The notes: generated from the sequence alone by a model not told the origin. A stretch of DNA of 64,000 nucleotides from Ruminococcus sp. UBA1394 (GCA_002305725.1 DBQM01000037.1:148632-212631); one strand, 5' to 3'. Positions 8,702 through 16,950 are shown, numbered from the stretch's first letter. Translations and numbers: made by a program.

Positions 8702-9089
8702 AATTACTCCTTTCGCTATAACTGCGTATACGAATATATAATAATTTCCGGAAATTTATTATCTTTTATCTTTAAAATTTTTCTTTAGCGCCCTTTTTAC
8801 AATATTCTATTGTCAAGCTTCAAACAGCTAAATAAAATTAACATTCTATTTTCCCCTATCAAATAATTATTTGATATAATAAGAAATACCATACACTAAA
8901 TCGTTTTATGGTTTTTATTGATTTTATTTAACTGTTTACAGTATAACATATTAATTTAATATTGTAAATTGCCAATATACCAAAAATAGGCACGAAATTC
9001 TTGTGCAAAATGCACTAATTAAATGTCGATTTTTGTATATGGTGTAAAAACCTACAATTCGACAAAGGGGAAAAGGAGAATTAATAACT
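8702..9089. other. Divergent intergenic region between GH5 and integrase genes
   Basis: 388 bp, AT-rich, no gene seen. It should hold the GH5 promoter (leftward) and the integrase promoter (rightward). Two perfect palindromes stand out: AATTTCCGGAAATT at 8743-8756, 42 nt upstream of the GH5 start and a plausible operator, and TCAAATAATTATTTGA at 8859-8874, directly followed by TATAAT (8875-8880). A tyrosine-integrase attachment site often lies beside its int gene, so a mobile-element end may fall here; no repeat partner could be checked. Confidence 0.5.
9024..9064 (+). promoter_or_regulatory. Inverted repeat in the integrase leader
   Basis: TGTCGA at 9024-9029 and TCGACA at 9059-9064 are perfect complements, extended inward by TTTTTGTA/TACAATT and a TTTTT/AAAAA pair. 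It ends just before the GGGGAAAAGGAG ribosome binding site of the integrase. It could be an operator, an RNA hairpin controlling int, or an arm-type integrase site. Confidence 0.4.
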
Positions 9090-10031
9090 ATGTTCAGGCT
9101 TTCAGGAAAGAAAAATATGACAATAAGATTCCTTGGGGAACAATGGCTTGAAAATAAAAAGATGACCGTTAAACCGTCTACATATGCTAATTACAGCAGA
9201 CTGTTAAACGATCATATAATTCCGGCGTTAGGAAATTTGAAGTATGAATCGCTTAATAAAAGCGACATTAATAAATACATATCAAAGCTTACGGAATCCG
9301 GCAGAAAGGACGGAAAAGGCGGTCTGTCGGTAAGCATGACAAGAGATATTATCAAGGCGTTAAGAGCTATCGCAAAATACGCTCAGCTTGAATACGGTCT
9401 TAAAAATATCTGCGACGGAATAACCGTTCCGAAAATAAAGAAGCCCGAAGCAAAAACGCTTTCGGACAGGGAACGTAAAAGGCTTGAAAAGTACCTTATT
9501 GATAATATATGCTTATGCAACGTCAGCATATTGCTGTGTTTGTATACGGGTTTAAGAATCGGTGAATTATGCGGTCTGCAATGGAAGGACATAGATTTCA
9601 GACGGGGCTGTCTTACAGTCAGCAAAACCGTTCAGAGAATATCGCTTGGCAACGGAAAAACCGTTATCTCCATTGATACGCCTAAAACGGACAGCTCTGT
9701 CAGGGTAGTTTACATCCCGTTATTTATTATTGAAATGCTGAAAAAGTTCAGGCAGAAGCCTGATATTTTTATTCTTTCCGGCAGGGAAAAACCAACCGAG
9801 CCAAGAACATTACAGCATAAATTTAAGAAAATTCTTGCGGTATGTAAAATATCCGATATATCATTCCATGCTCTGCGCCATACCTACGCTACAATGTGCG
9901 TGGAAAAGCAGTTTGATATTAAGACTTTAAGCGAGCTTTTAGGACATTCAGATGTAAAAATAACTCTGAATACTTATGTCCATTCCTCGGAAAAATTAAA
10001 ACGCAAATACGTCAATCGGCTGGCGTGTTAG
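9090..10031 (+). CDS. int: Tyrosine recombinase/integrase
   Basis: 313 aa site-specific recombinase. N-terminal SAM-like core-binding domain at about 15-110 (WLENKKMTVKPSTYANYSRL) and C-terminal catalytic domain at about 130-305. Catalytic residues are visible: Arg in TGLRIGELCGLQW, His and Arg in HALRHTYATM, His in LLGHSDVKITLNTY and the nucleophilic Tyr in NTYVH. A Lys of the beta-hairpin is likely in KTVISIDTPKTDSSVR. Start chosen because AAAAGGAGA lies 9 nt upstream. It is the only large gene on the plus strand beyond the IS and stands alone with its own terminator. It could serve the conjugative element to its right or be a separate relic. Confidence 0.92.
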   Translation: MFRLSGKKNMTIRFLGEQWLENKKMTVKPSTYANYSRLLNDHIIPALGNLKYESLNKSDINKYISKLTESGRKDGKGGLSVSMTRDIIKALRAIAKYAQLEYGLKNICDGITVPKIKKPEAKTLSDRERKRLEKYLIDNICLCNVSILLCLYTGLRIGELCGLQWKDIDFRRGCLTVSKTVQRISLGNGKTVISIDTPKTDSSVRVVYIPLFIIEMLKKFRQKPDIFILSGREKPTEPRTLQHKFKKILAVCKISDISFHALRHTYATMCVEKQFDIKTLSELLGHSDVKITLNTYVHSSEKLKRKYVNRLAC

Positions 10032-10087
10032 CGCAGCTTACGCCTGTTCAGGTTTTTCGTAAAACGATTTATTTTACGACATCTTTC

Positions 10088-10118
10088 GACGGGTATCTTT
10101 TCGGATATCCGTTTTTTA
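10088..10118 (+). terminator. Intrinsic terminator after integrase
   Basis: ACGGGTATC and GATATCCGT pair with one G-U around TTTTCG and are followed by TTTTTT. Located 57 bp after the integrase stop. Confidence 0.75.
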
Positions 10119-10194
10119 TTGAATTAGTTTTAACTATGTTTTAATTATATATCAACAAATTAGGCTTTTCAAGAGGAAAATTATTCCGATATTC

Positions 10195-11814
10195 TTATTT
10201 CATCTCTGCCTGAACCTCGATCCCGCCCTTGAAAATTATGAGCAGCTCCGTCTTGCTTTTAACCTTAATGCATTCTACAAGCTTCCGGATTATGACGTTA
10301 TCAAAAAATTCAAGCCTTAAGCTTTCATCCTTTATCATATCCATAGCCGAATCGATTTTATCCTGCGTATCGGCTGATAAACGCATTTTTTCTTTTAAGT
10401 CCTCTTTCTGTTCCTTAAGGCTTTGTTCTTCCATATAAAGCTTTGCGAATTCGCCGTCCAGCTTATCCTCGTCGCAGCCGCCGGAAGCTATAAGCCCGAT
10501 CAGATCGTTTCTTGACCGATCGATTTCCTTTAAGCGGTTTTCTATCGATATTATCTCATCCTGCCCCTGATATTCCAAGACGCTGCCGATATTGGCTTTA
10601 AGTATTTCTGCTATCTCATCCCGGCAGCCGAAATACTCGTTTACCGCATTCAGAATAGCTTTTTCCAGAACTGCTTCCTTTAAAGTAGGCGAGTTCGTAC
10701 AGTATCTTTTTCCGTGTTCAAGTCGGCTTATGCACCGCCATACAGCGTATCTGTTCCCGTTTGACTTCCATATCTGCCGTCTGTACGGAGTTCCGCAGCT
10801 TCCGCAGATGAGAAGCTCGGAAAGCGCATATTTGCTTGAATACTTGCCTTGTTCCGTGATTGTTTTATCCGAAATCTTACGTTTGGAATTACGTCTTGCA
10901 AGCTCCTGCTGAACACGGTTAAAGGTATCTCTGTCTACGATTGGGGAGTGGTGGTCGGTCACAAGGTACATGGGCCTCTCTCCGTTATTTTTCATTACCT
11001 TGTGAGTGATACAGTCAACGGTAAAGGTTTTTTGCATTAAAGCGTCGCCCGCATATTTTTCATTTCTGAGTATCGACCTTACTATCTCCCTGTGCCATTC
11101 CGTATTTCCGTGAGCTGTTTTTCTTCCCGAAAGCGTCAGCTTATTGGCAATATCGGTCATGCTGAAGCCGTCAAGGAAGAGATCGTATATAGCTCTCACC
11201 GTTTCAGCTTCATCGGGAACTATCTCCGGCTTTCCGTCAGCTCCTTTTTTATACCCCAGCAGATGCTTGTACTGAAACGGAACTTTACCGTTACGGTACG
11301 CTTTTTCTTTACCCCAAGAAACGTTTTTACTTATTGATTCCGATTCCGCCTGAGCGAAGCTGCCGTACAGAGCTATCATAAATTCCGAAGTCATGGTCAG
11401 AGTATTTATGTTTTCCTTTTCAAATATTACTCCGATTCCAAGGTCTTTCAGCTGTCTGACATATTGAAGGCAGTCAACTGTATTTCGGGCGAATCTTGAT
11501 ATTGATTTGGTGATCACCAGATCAATTTTTTTATTTCTGCACATACGGATCATGCGGTTGAACTCCGTTCTTTTCTTTGTCTGAGTACCGCTGATCCCTT
11601 CGTCGGCAAAAATTCCGGCCAGAGTCCATTCTTTTTTTCTGTTGATCAAATCGGTGTAATATGCGATCTGCACCTGATAGCTGTTCTGCTGTTCCTCCTG
11701 CTCGGTGGAAACACGGCAGTATGCGGCAACCCTCAATTGACGGAACCTGTTACGGTTTTCCGCTGTCTGCGTTTTCGCAGGTATTATTCTGACATTCGGC
11801 GCTGTGTTCATCAT
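10195..11814 (-). CDS. Large serine recombinase
   Basis: 539 aa DNA integrase/excisionase of the serine family. Resolvase domain at about 28-165 with the nucleophile in AAYCRVST and the IFADEGISGT and TKSISRFARNTVDCL motifs. Recombinase domain at about 190-290 (LGYKKGADGKPEIVPDEAETVRAIY). Zinc ribbon at about 340-385 with CGSCGTPY and a later Cys. Coiled coil at about 420-500. Start ATG at 11814 with TAGGAGGGAAA upstream, inside the end of the preceding recombinase-like gene (65-nt overlap), so both are coupled. With 11750-12685 and 13428-14969 it forms a three-gene recombinase cassette of the kind seen in clostridial transposons. Confidence 0.93.
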   Translation of the reverse strand: MMNTAPNVRIIPAKTQTAENRNRFRQLRVAAYCRVSTEQEEQQNSYQVQIAYYTDLINRKKEWTLAGIFADEGISGTQTKKRTEFNRMIRMCRNKKIDLVITKSISRFARNTVDCLQYVRQLKDLGIGVIFEKENINTLTMTSEFMIALYGSFAQAESESISKNVSWGKEKAYRNGKVPFQYKHLLGYKKGADGKPEIVPDEAETVRAIYDLFLDGFSMTDIANKLTLSGRKTAHGNTEWHREIVRSILRNEKYAGDALMQKTFTVDCITHKVMKNNGERPMYLVTDHHSPIVDRDTFNRVQQELARRNSKRKISDKTITEQGKYSSKYALSELLICGSCGTPYRRQIWKSNGNRYAVWRCISRLEHGKRYCTNSPTLKEAVLEKAILNAVNEYFGCRDEIAEILKANIGSVLEYQGQDEIISIENRLKEIDRSRNDLIGLIASGGCDEDKLDGEFAKLYMEEQSLKEQKEDLKEKMRLSADTQDKIDSAMDMIKDESLRLEFFDNVIIRKLVECIKVKSKTELLIIFKGGIEVQAEMK

Positions 11815-12685
11815 TTTCCCTCCTAATGGTATTTTTTATTTTTATCCCATTGATAAACTCGACCTCTATAGTACAGAAACGGCTTATCAAAATCTTGTTT
11901 ATACAAGACTTAAATAAGCCGATATCCAATGTATTCAGTTGATTATGATTTATAAATAAGGTTACGAGTTCCGCTGTTTTCTGCGGTTTATCGCTGTATG
12001 TACAGCGCTCGTATTTCATTTCAGCCAGTCTGAATATCTCCGCCTTGACTTTTTCAAAATCCACCTGTGGAGAATCTGTCATCCGGCTGATCTCATTCTG
12101 CTGACGTAGAATGCTTGAAGTCGGTTTATACGTGCAAATTTCATCTTTTGTGTCAAGCAGATTCGGATTTGCGATTACTGAATTCATTGCAGTCAGAACC
12201 GCTCCGATTATCATCTGATCCGTCAGCCGATATTCAAATTTAAAGCAGCCTTGGTTTGAGCAGTTCCAGTATTCACGTCCCTTGCCGTTAATTTTTCTGA
12301 AAAGCTTTCCTCCGCATTCGGCGCAGTATGCAATCCTTCTGATTTCCTTTAAATCATCACATATCAGATTAAGCGCAGCGGCTTTCCGTACCCGTTTTTC
12401 ATTTGCCTGCTTAAAAATATTTTCGTCAATTATCCGCGGATATTTATCGTTTCCTAAATACTTCTCATTTTCAATTATCCTCTTGACCATGTTTTTGTTC
12501 CAATGGTCGGAATCCTCGCTATACCTGATTTTCTCTGATTCCATCAGCTTTGCTATTTGAAGCAAGCTGCCGCCGTTCAGATATTCGCTGAAAATCGTTG
12601 TCACAGCATAAACTTCTTTAGGTTCGGCAGTTATTTCTCCGTTTCTCATACAGTAGCCAAACGGGATAACTCTGTTTTTGGGCAT
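11750..12685 (-). CDS. Recombinase-like protein lacking the resolvase catalytic domain
   Basis: 311 aa. The protein starts directly in the recombinase DNA-binding domain (VIPFGYCMRNGEITAEPKEV, MVKRIIENEKYLGNDKYPRI), followed by a zinc ribbon (AYCAECGGKLF ... CSNQGCFKF) and a helical tail. The N-terminal serine catalytic domain of about 150 aa is absent and there is no trace upstream: GAAAGGAG precedes the ATG at 12685 and a promoter-like box sits just above. It is therefore probably a genuine accessory factor that binds DNA or pairs with the catalytic recombinases, not a truncation. Its 3' end overlaps the next recombinase gene by 65 nt in another frame. Accessory function is inferred. Confidence 0.85.
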   Translation of the reverse strand: MPKNRVIPFGYCMRNGEITAEPKEVYAVTTIFSEYLNGGSLLQIAKLMESEKIRYSEDSDHWNKNMVKRIIENEKYLGNDKYPRIIDENIFKQANEKRVRKAAALNLICDDLKEIRRIAYCAECGGKLFRKINGKGREYWNCSNQGCFKFEYRLTDQMIIGAVLTAMNSVIANPNLLDTKDEICTYKPTSSILRQQNEISRMTDSPQVDFEKVKAEIFRLAEMKYERCTYSDKPQKTAELVTLFINHNQLNTLDIGLFKSCINKILISRFCTIEVEFINGIKIKNTIRRENDEHSAECQNNTCENADSGKP

Positions 12686-12708
12686 TGATTTCACTCCTTT
12701 CAATCAAT

Positions 12709-12719
12709 AGAATACCACA
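12709..12719 (-). promoter_or_regulatory. Extended -10 promoter box (TGTGGTATTCT)
   Basis: On the minus strand TGTGGTATTCT contains TGn-TATTCT, an extended -10, placed 23 nt upstream of the start at 12685. No clear -35. The identical 11-mer precedes the recombinase at 14969. Confidence 0.5.
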
Positions 12720-12752
12720 AGGCTTTGCGGAAATCCAGTACCAATATCAACA

Positions 12753-12787
12753 AAAATGCCTTACGATTTTTTATCATAAGGCATTTC
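12753..12787 (-). terminator. Intrinsic terminator of the toxin-antitoxin operon
   Basis: AAATGCCTTATGAT and its near-complement ATCGTAAGGCATTT form a 13-bp stem and are followed by TTTTG on the minus strand, directly after the toxin stop (12789). Confidence 0.8.
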
Positions 12788-12788
12788 G

Positions 12789-13097
12789 TTATAATAGGTT
12801 TTCATAGTCTCTTCCGGAGTACATAACTCTTGCTATCGTCACAATCTTTTTATCCTCGTCTACCCAATAAAACATGATATATTTCTGAACTATAAGCTTG
12901 CGATACTCATGCCTCAGCGGTTTAACAGGAATATACACCGGACACTTATACGGCATATCTGCCAGATCTTCAGCAGCTTCAATCATTTTATTAGCCAGTC
13001 TTTCAGCGGCTTCGGGATTTGCAAGCTTTACGCCGATATACTTTGCGATCTCAACCATATCACTTTTGGCTATCGGCAAATATTCAATCGTATACAT
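12789..13097 (-). CDS. RelE/ParE-type toxin
   Basis: 102 aa toxin of a type II toxin-antitoxin pair. Family features: MYTIEYLPIAKSDMVEIAKYI at the N-terminus, central PVKPLRHEYRKLIVQKYIMFY, and C-terminal TIARVMYSGRDYENLL, all typical of the RelE/ParE fold. RelE members cut mRNA in the ribosome and ParE members poison gyrase; the sequence does not decide which. The ATG overlaps the antitoxin stop (TAATG), and a terminator follows at once. The pair sits between the recombinase genes and probably stabilises the element. Confidence 0.9.
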   Translation of the reverse strand: MYTIEYLPIAKSDMVEIAKYIGVKLANPEAAERLANKMIEAAEDLADMPYKCPVYIPVKPLRHEYRKLIVQKYIMFYWVDEDKKIVTIARVMYSGRDYENLL

Positions 13098-13372
13098 TAT
13101 TCTTCTCTCGCCGCCGCTTTCATTGCACTTAGTACATCTTTTGAGGAAAAACGCTCGCCGGTTTCCTCGGCTTCTCTTTCCGCCTCGGCAAGCTTGAAAT
13201 ACACGTCGCTTTCAAACTGCATTTTCTCATAAGCCTCCATACTCATGACAACCATATCCCCGTAACCGTTTTTGGTAAGGAAAACAGGCTGTTCGGTTTC
13301 GTGAACGGTCTTTGAAATATCCGCAAAATTGTTTCTTAAATCCGAAACAGGTCTTATCATATTCATAGCCAT
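13097..13372 (-). CDS. Phd/YefM-family antitoxin
   Basis: 91 aa antitoxin and autorepressor partner of the RelE/ParE-like toxin. The product begins MAMNMIRPVSDLRNNFADIS, a classic Phd/YefM N-terminus, with the usual TKNGYGDMVVMSMEAYEKM and an acidic helical tail that would wrap the toxin. The frame is open upstream to 13402, but AGGAGG lies 8 nt before the ATG at 13372, which is taken as the start. It overlaps the toxin start. Confidence 0.9.
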   Translation of the reverse strand: MAMNMIRPVSDLRNNFADISKTVHETEQPVFLTKNGYGDMVVMSMEAYEKMQFESDVYFKLAEAEREAEETGERFSSKDVLSAMKAAAREE

Positions 13373-13427
13373 TATCATCGCCTCCTGAATATATTCTATC
13401 ATAATTATGCTAATTTGTCAACAAAAT

Positions 13428-14969
13428 TTATATCTTTTCCTTGAATTTCAATCCGCCAATCAAATGAAACTCAAGTTCATTTTGACTTATAACCACGATT
13501 TTCTCAACTATACTTTCAAATGCCGATTCTTCAAACTCGGTTATTGGATTATCTCTTTTTTCAAAAAAATCAATCAGCATTTCAATTTGATCAATCGTTT
13601 CGTCCTCATCGTCTGAGCGTGTAAGCTTTTTCAGCTCCGTTTGCAGTTTATTGATTTTAGCTGTAAGCTCCGCAGTCTGCTCAATGTATTTTGCCTCGTC
13701 CAGAAATCCCTTTGTTTTCAGCCGCGCGAGAACATGAGACTGCTCCCGAAGCTTTGCGATCTCCTTGCGGACTTCCATTACCTGAGCCTGACCGCTGAAC
13801 TTTCTGAGCTTAAGATTCTGAAGAGCGGTATGTAAAGGGAGAAGTATCTCTTTGTAATTGAAATACAGCTTGTTGTATAGACGTATAAATGTTGATATTA
13901 CGTTTACCTCTGAAATCTGCTTATTTGAACATCTGTCGGACTCTGTATCATGCAGCCTGCACACCCAATAATTTTTATTCATATTGCATTTAAACTTAAA
14001 CGTTGAACCGCATTCTCCGCAGTAAAGCTTTTTTGAAAATATTCGGCTGTCTTTTATTCCTTTAAATGATTTTTTATGCTCGTTTAAAATTTTCTGAACC
14101 TTATCAAAATCTTCTCTTGAAATTATAGGTTCATGTCTTTGTGAATAATAGTATTGCTCACGTTCGCCTTTGTTCAGCATTTGTCTGAACGGAAGCGTAT
14201 CCGTTGTATACTTCTTCTGAAATAGCTGATCTCCGATATATTTTTCATTAGTCAGCATTAGTTTAACTGTACCCGCAGTCCAATGACATGGTTTGCCTTT
14301 CCTTTGGACGTTTAAACTGTTTAGCGTTTTAGCTATTTTTGCAGTGCCGCTGCCGTTCAGATAGCAATCAAATACCTGCCGGACCATTTCGGCTTCTTGG
14401 GAATTTAAAGCTAACTCTCCGTTTACAAGGTCGTACCCGAAAAGCGGAGTACACATTTTTATTGTGCCGTTTTCCATTCGCTTTTTTATTCCCCAACGTA
14501 AGTTCTGCGAGATCGAAGTCGATTCCTCCTGCGCAAGACCGCCCATAATGGTTATCATCATTTCATCGGTCATATTAGCAGTGTCGATATTTTCTTTTTC
14601 AAAAAATATCGTAATTCCAAGGGATTTCAGCTCTCTGACATTTTTCAGACAGTCTTTTGTGTTACGGGCAAATCTGCTGATAGATTTCGTATAGATCCTG
14701 TCTATCTTACCTCTGCGGCAGTCCTTCATCATCCGCTGAAACTCGCCGCGCTTGTCCTCGCGTGTTCCCGTTATCCCTTCGTCGGCATATATGTCGATGA
14801 GCTCTTCCGCTTTTGAATCCTCAAAAAGCTGACTGTAGTACCTTGTCTGCGCCATAAAGGAATTAAGCTGATCCTCGCTGTCAGAACTTACTCTGCAATA
14901 GGCGGCGCAGCGTATTTTTGCTGTTTTTTCTTCTGTTATCGTCGGCTGTATCACTGTAACCGCAGGCAT
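13428..14969 (-). CDS. Large serine recombinase
   Basis: 513 aa. Resolvase domain with the nucleophile in AAYCRVSSD, IYADEGITGT and TKSISRFARNTKDCL; recombinase domain (LFGYDLVNGELALNSQEAEM, LMLTNEKYIGDQLFQKKY); zinc ribbon (LYCGECGSTFKFKC and a second Cys/His cluster at WVCRLHD); coiled coil at about 385-450. GGAG lies 8 nt before the ATG at 14969. It differs clearly from the 539-aa recombinase, so the two are not recent copies. First gene of the recombinase cassette, preceded by the same extended -10 box as 12685. Confidence 0.93.
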   Translation of the reverse strand: MPAVTVIQPTITEEKTAKIRCAAYCRVSSDSEDQLNSFMAQTRYYSQLFEDSKAEELIDIYADEGITGTREDKRGEFQRMMKDCRRGKIDRIYTKSISRFARNTKDCLKNVRELKSLGITIFFEKENIDTANMTDEMMITIMGGLAQEESTSISQNLRWGIKKRMENGTIKMCTPLFGYDLVNGELALNSQEAEMVRQVFDCYLNGSGTAKIAKTLNSLNVQRKGKPCHWTAGTVKLMLTNEKYIGDQLFQKKYTTDTLPFRQMLNKGEREQYYYSQRHEPIISREDFDKVQKILNEHKKSFKGIKDSRIFSKKLYCGECGSTFKFKCNMNKNYWVCRLHDTESDRCSNKQISEVNVISTFIRLYNKLYFNYKEILLPLHTALQNLKLRKFSGQAQVMEVRKEIAKLREQSHVLARLKTKGFLDEAKYIEQTAELTAKINKLQTELKKLTRSDDEDETIDQIEMLIDFFEKRDNPITEFEESAFESIVEKIVVISQNELEFHLIGGLKFKEKI

Positions 14970-15000
14970 TTTCCTCACTCCTTTATTCTTTTTACCAACA

Positions 15001-15011
15001 AGAATACCACA
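15001..15011 (-). promoter_or_regulatory. Extended -10 promoter box (TGTGGTATTCT)
   Basis: Minus-strand TGTGGTATTCT, 32 nt upstream of the recombinase start at 14969; identical to the box at 12709-12719. No convincing -35. Confidence 0.5.
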
Positions 15012-15047
15012 TTTTTTTATTGAATGGTATAATCAAACCTGACAAAT

Positions 15048-15209
15048 TCAAGCCGCCAATACTGTGCAGTAACGACTATAGCAATCTTCAGTGTTAAGCT
15101 TATCGAGACGTTTTTTCTGCTCGTCTGTAATAATACCTGCCGAGAGCATTTTTTCAGTTATCTGTTTTAGAATTTCCGCGGCGTACTCCGCCTGACCGTA
15201 CTTATTCAT
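15048..15209 (-). CDS. Small helical protein (SHOCT-like), 53 aa
   Basis: Starts MNKYGQAEYAAEILKQITEK and continues MLSAGIITDEQKKRLDKLN, a pattern close to short SHOCT-like proteins found next to serine recombinases in clostridial elements. The ATG lies 8 nt inside the end of mazF, so it is probably coupled to it, and the stop precedes the promoter box of the 516-aa-frame recombinase. Function unknown. Family assignment from memory. Confidence 0.6.
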   Translation of the reverse strand: MNKYGQAEYAAEILKQITEKMLSAGIITDEQKKRLDKLNTEDCYSRYCTVLAA

Positions 15210-15549
15210 TATCTTCAACCCCCATACTTATTTTCAGCGCTTCATTGACCTTATCCATTATCTCATTATCCAGAGAACCCAAGTATTTTTTCAGCCGTCT
15301 GCGGTCTAACGTCCTTATCTGCTCCGTCAGGATCATTGATTCCTTCGGCAGTACTTCCGTTCCCGAAAGAGGAACATGGACCGGAAGGCTGTTTTTCTTT
15401 TTGGAGGATATGGGTACCGTTATAACGGTAGGACTGTATTTATTTCCCGTATCGTTCTGTATAACCAGAACGGGACGTATTCCGTCCTGCTCTGAACCTA
15501 TGATGGGACTCAGGTCCGCATAAAATATATCTCCCCGCTTAATCAGCAT
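15202..15549 (-). CDS. mazF: MazF/PemK-family endoribonuclease toxin
   Basis: 115 aa. MazF fold signatures: RGDIFYADLSPIIGSEQDG, RPVLVIQNDTGNKYSPTVI, VPISSKK, and ESMILTEQIRTLDRRRLKKYLG. Members cut mRNA at short specific sequences. The upstream overlapping gene (15539-15754) is not a MazE; it is Cys-rich. The cognate antitoxin is therefore not obvious, and MazF may work here as a regulatory RNase within the recombinase cassette. Overlaps its neighbours by 11 nt and 8 nt, so the three genes form one tight operon. Confidence 0.93.
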   Translation of the reverse strand: MLIKRGDIFYADLSPIIGSEQDGIRPVLVIQNDTGNKYSPTVITVPISSKKKNSLPVHVPLSGTEVLPKESMILTEQIRTLDRRRLKKYLGSLDNEIMDKVNEALKISMGVEDNE

Positions 15550-15754
15550 TTTTAGCGCTTCCTTTCCTTATGCATCTGGCAAACGGACAGTACAGAACGT
15601 CGGTATCCCTGCTGTACCATACGCAGCCCTTGCATTTATGATCATCCGGTAATCTGACGCAGGGAACGTTCAGCGAAATACCTGATCCGTCGCCGGCCAT
15701 AGGCTGCCAGCCGTATTCCTCTCTGCGTCTTTTATCCTTAGAAACATTACTCAT
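15539..15754 (-). CDS. Small Cys-rich protein upstream of mazF
   Basis: 71 aa, no recognised family. A CxxC...C...C cluster (CKGCVWYSRDTDVLYCPFARC is 21 long; key residues are the Cys at its 1st, 4th, 16th and 21st positions) suggests a metal-binding knuckle. The N-terminus is charged (SKDKRRREEYGW). It overlaps mazF by 11 nt. It could be an unconventional antitoxin or a regulator; nothing in the sequence decides this. Confidence 0.7.
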   Translation of the reverse strand: MSNVSKDKRRREEYGWQPMAGDGSGISLNVPCVRLPDDHKCKGCVWYSRDTDVLYCPFARCIRKGSAKNAD

Positions 15755-15777
15755 TTAATCAGCTCTTTCTGTCGTTT

Positions 15778-15818
15778 ATATAGCTTAAGCGCGGGAATTT
15801 CCCGCGCTTAAGCTATAT
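15778..15818. repeat. Perfect 19-bp inverted repeat
   Basis: Left arm 15778-15796 (ATATAGCTTAAGCGCGGGA) and right arm 15800-15818 are exact complements around a 3-nt loop ATT. It lies about 25 nt upstream of the 71-aa gene. No T run follows on either strand, so it is not a standard terminator. It may be an operator, an RNA hairpin in the mazF operon leader, or a recombination-related site. Confidence 0.7.
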
Positions 15819-15982
15819 CCGCGCCGTCCTTTATATCCGCTTTCCTTTATGGAATAAACATGATTACGGCGCGGACAAGCTTTTATCGTTTTGCCTTCGT
15901 CTGATTCGTTGCATCAGACGATTTATCGCGAAATTTATCCAATACCGGAAACGATCGACAGCTTATCGATCTCATGGAAATC

Positions 15983-16198
15983 TCATCCCTCTGTGGTTCT
16001 CACAGAGCCGCCCTCATTGCTTGATTCCCCGGTCAAGGGGCGCTGTGACTGGACGGAAGTATCATTATCCTCCTGCGTTTCATCGCCGTTCCGAAAAGCT
16101 GTTTCGGATTTTGAAACTTCATATTTACCGCAAGCGTATGGCTTCCCTGGCTGACGAGATTTTATACCGCCCGCAGGATTAAAGTATTTCCGGTACTG
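15983..16198 (-). other. Open frame with protein-like content but no start codon
   Basis: Inside the 546-bp gap between the sigma-like gene and the mazF operon. The minus strand carries 71 sense codons (opening QYRKYFNPAGGIKSRQPGKP, then YACGKYEVSKSETAFRNGD, ending GGSVRTTEG) between stops, without ATG, GTG or TTG near its beginning. Similar stretches recur in relatives of this element from memory. It may be the tail of a decayed gene, a frameshift product or chance. The rest of the gap shows nothing else. Confidence 0.3.
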
Positions 16199-16300
16199 CT
16201 ATTCTGTTTTCAAGGTTCCGTAGAGAAAAGGGCTGCGTTGTTTTTCATCAATTTTGCCCTTCATTACTTACTGGCAACGAAATCGCAAAACTACAACTAT

Positions 16301-16822
16301 TTATTTTTCATTTTCTATTAATTTCAGCATTTTGCACAAAATTCTTTTAGCGATTTTACTTATGCTTTGTTGGCTTTTACCGCATTCGTCTGCTAGAGCT
16401 TTCTGGCTTTTATTAAGCCAAAAAAGCTGATAAATAATTTCACGCTCATAAGGCTTAAGTTTTTTCATGGCTTTTTTTAGTTTGGCTAAGTCATGTTCCA
16501 AGCTTAACCTCTCCAATACAATATCTTCAACAGCCGTATTGTCTTTAAAAACGCTTTGTTCGTAAGCTCCGTTATATGTATACTGATCCAATGAAACTGG
16601 AAGGAGCTTCCTCCAGTTTTTGTCCTTTTGTATGTATTCCTTGTGGTTCTTTGCGGAAAAATGAGCTTCATACTGGCTTTTATCACATTCCAGAACACTG
16701 CTGCCGAAGCTGATGAACCAGCGGTTTTCTTCTCTCTTTGCTTTTAGGTATTCCTTTTCTGTTATTTCAGAATATTTTTCACTTCCGCCGTTTCTATTAA
16801 ATTCATAATATTTTGTTTTCAC
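16301..16822 (-). CDS. Sigma-70-like regulator of the mobile element
   Basis: 173 aa. The start is a GTG at 16822 with GGAGGAATTGCA before it; the frame extends upstream to 16888 but has no better signal. The C-terminal part has a region-4 helix-turn-helix: KLKPYEREIIYQLFWLN, then KSQKALADECGKSQQSISKIAKRIL. Such ECF-like or RinA-like proteins often open clostridial transposon operons, so it may switch on the downstream mazF-recombinase genes. The N-terminal region (KYYEFNRNGGSEKYSEI, FISFGSSVLECDKS) is not a clear region 2, so it may be a DNA-binding regulator instead of a true sigma factor. Confidence 0.75.
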   Translation of the reverse strand: MKTKYYEFNRNGGSEKYSEITEKEYLKAKREENRWFISFGSSVLECDKSQYEAHFSAKNHKEYIQKDKNWRKLLPVSLDQYTYNGAYEQSVFKDNTAVEDIVLERLSLEHDLAKLKKAMKKLKPYEREIIYQLFWLNKSQKALADECGKSQQSISKIAKRILCKMLKLIENEK

Positions 16823-16911
16823 TGCAATTCCTCCGTATTGATTTTCTTGTTTCGAATCAAACGAAGGCTTAAGGATATCCGGCGACAAAGCACTGCCACT
16901 TAAAAATGAGC

Positions 16912-16950
16912 ATAAAAAACTCCGTTCTGCCTTTAAAGCACAACAGAGTT
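16912..16950 (-). terminator. Intrinsic terminator or attenuator upstream of the sigma-like gene
   Basis: On the minus strand AACTCTGTT pairs with AACGGAGTT (one U-G) and TTTTTTAT follows. It is 90 nt upstream of the GTG start at 16822, so it either ends read-through from the RTX operon or acts as a leader attenuator. Confidence 0.6.
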
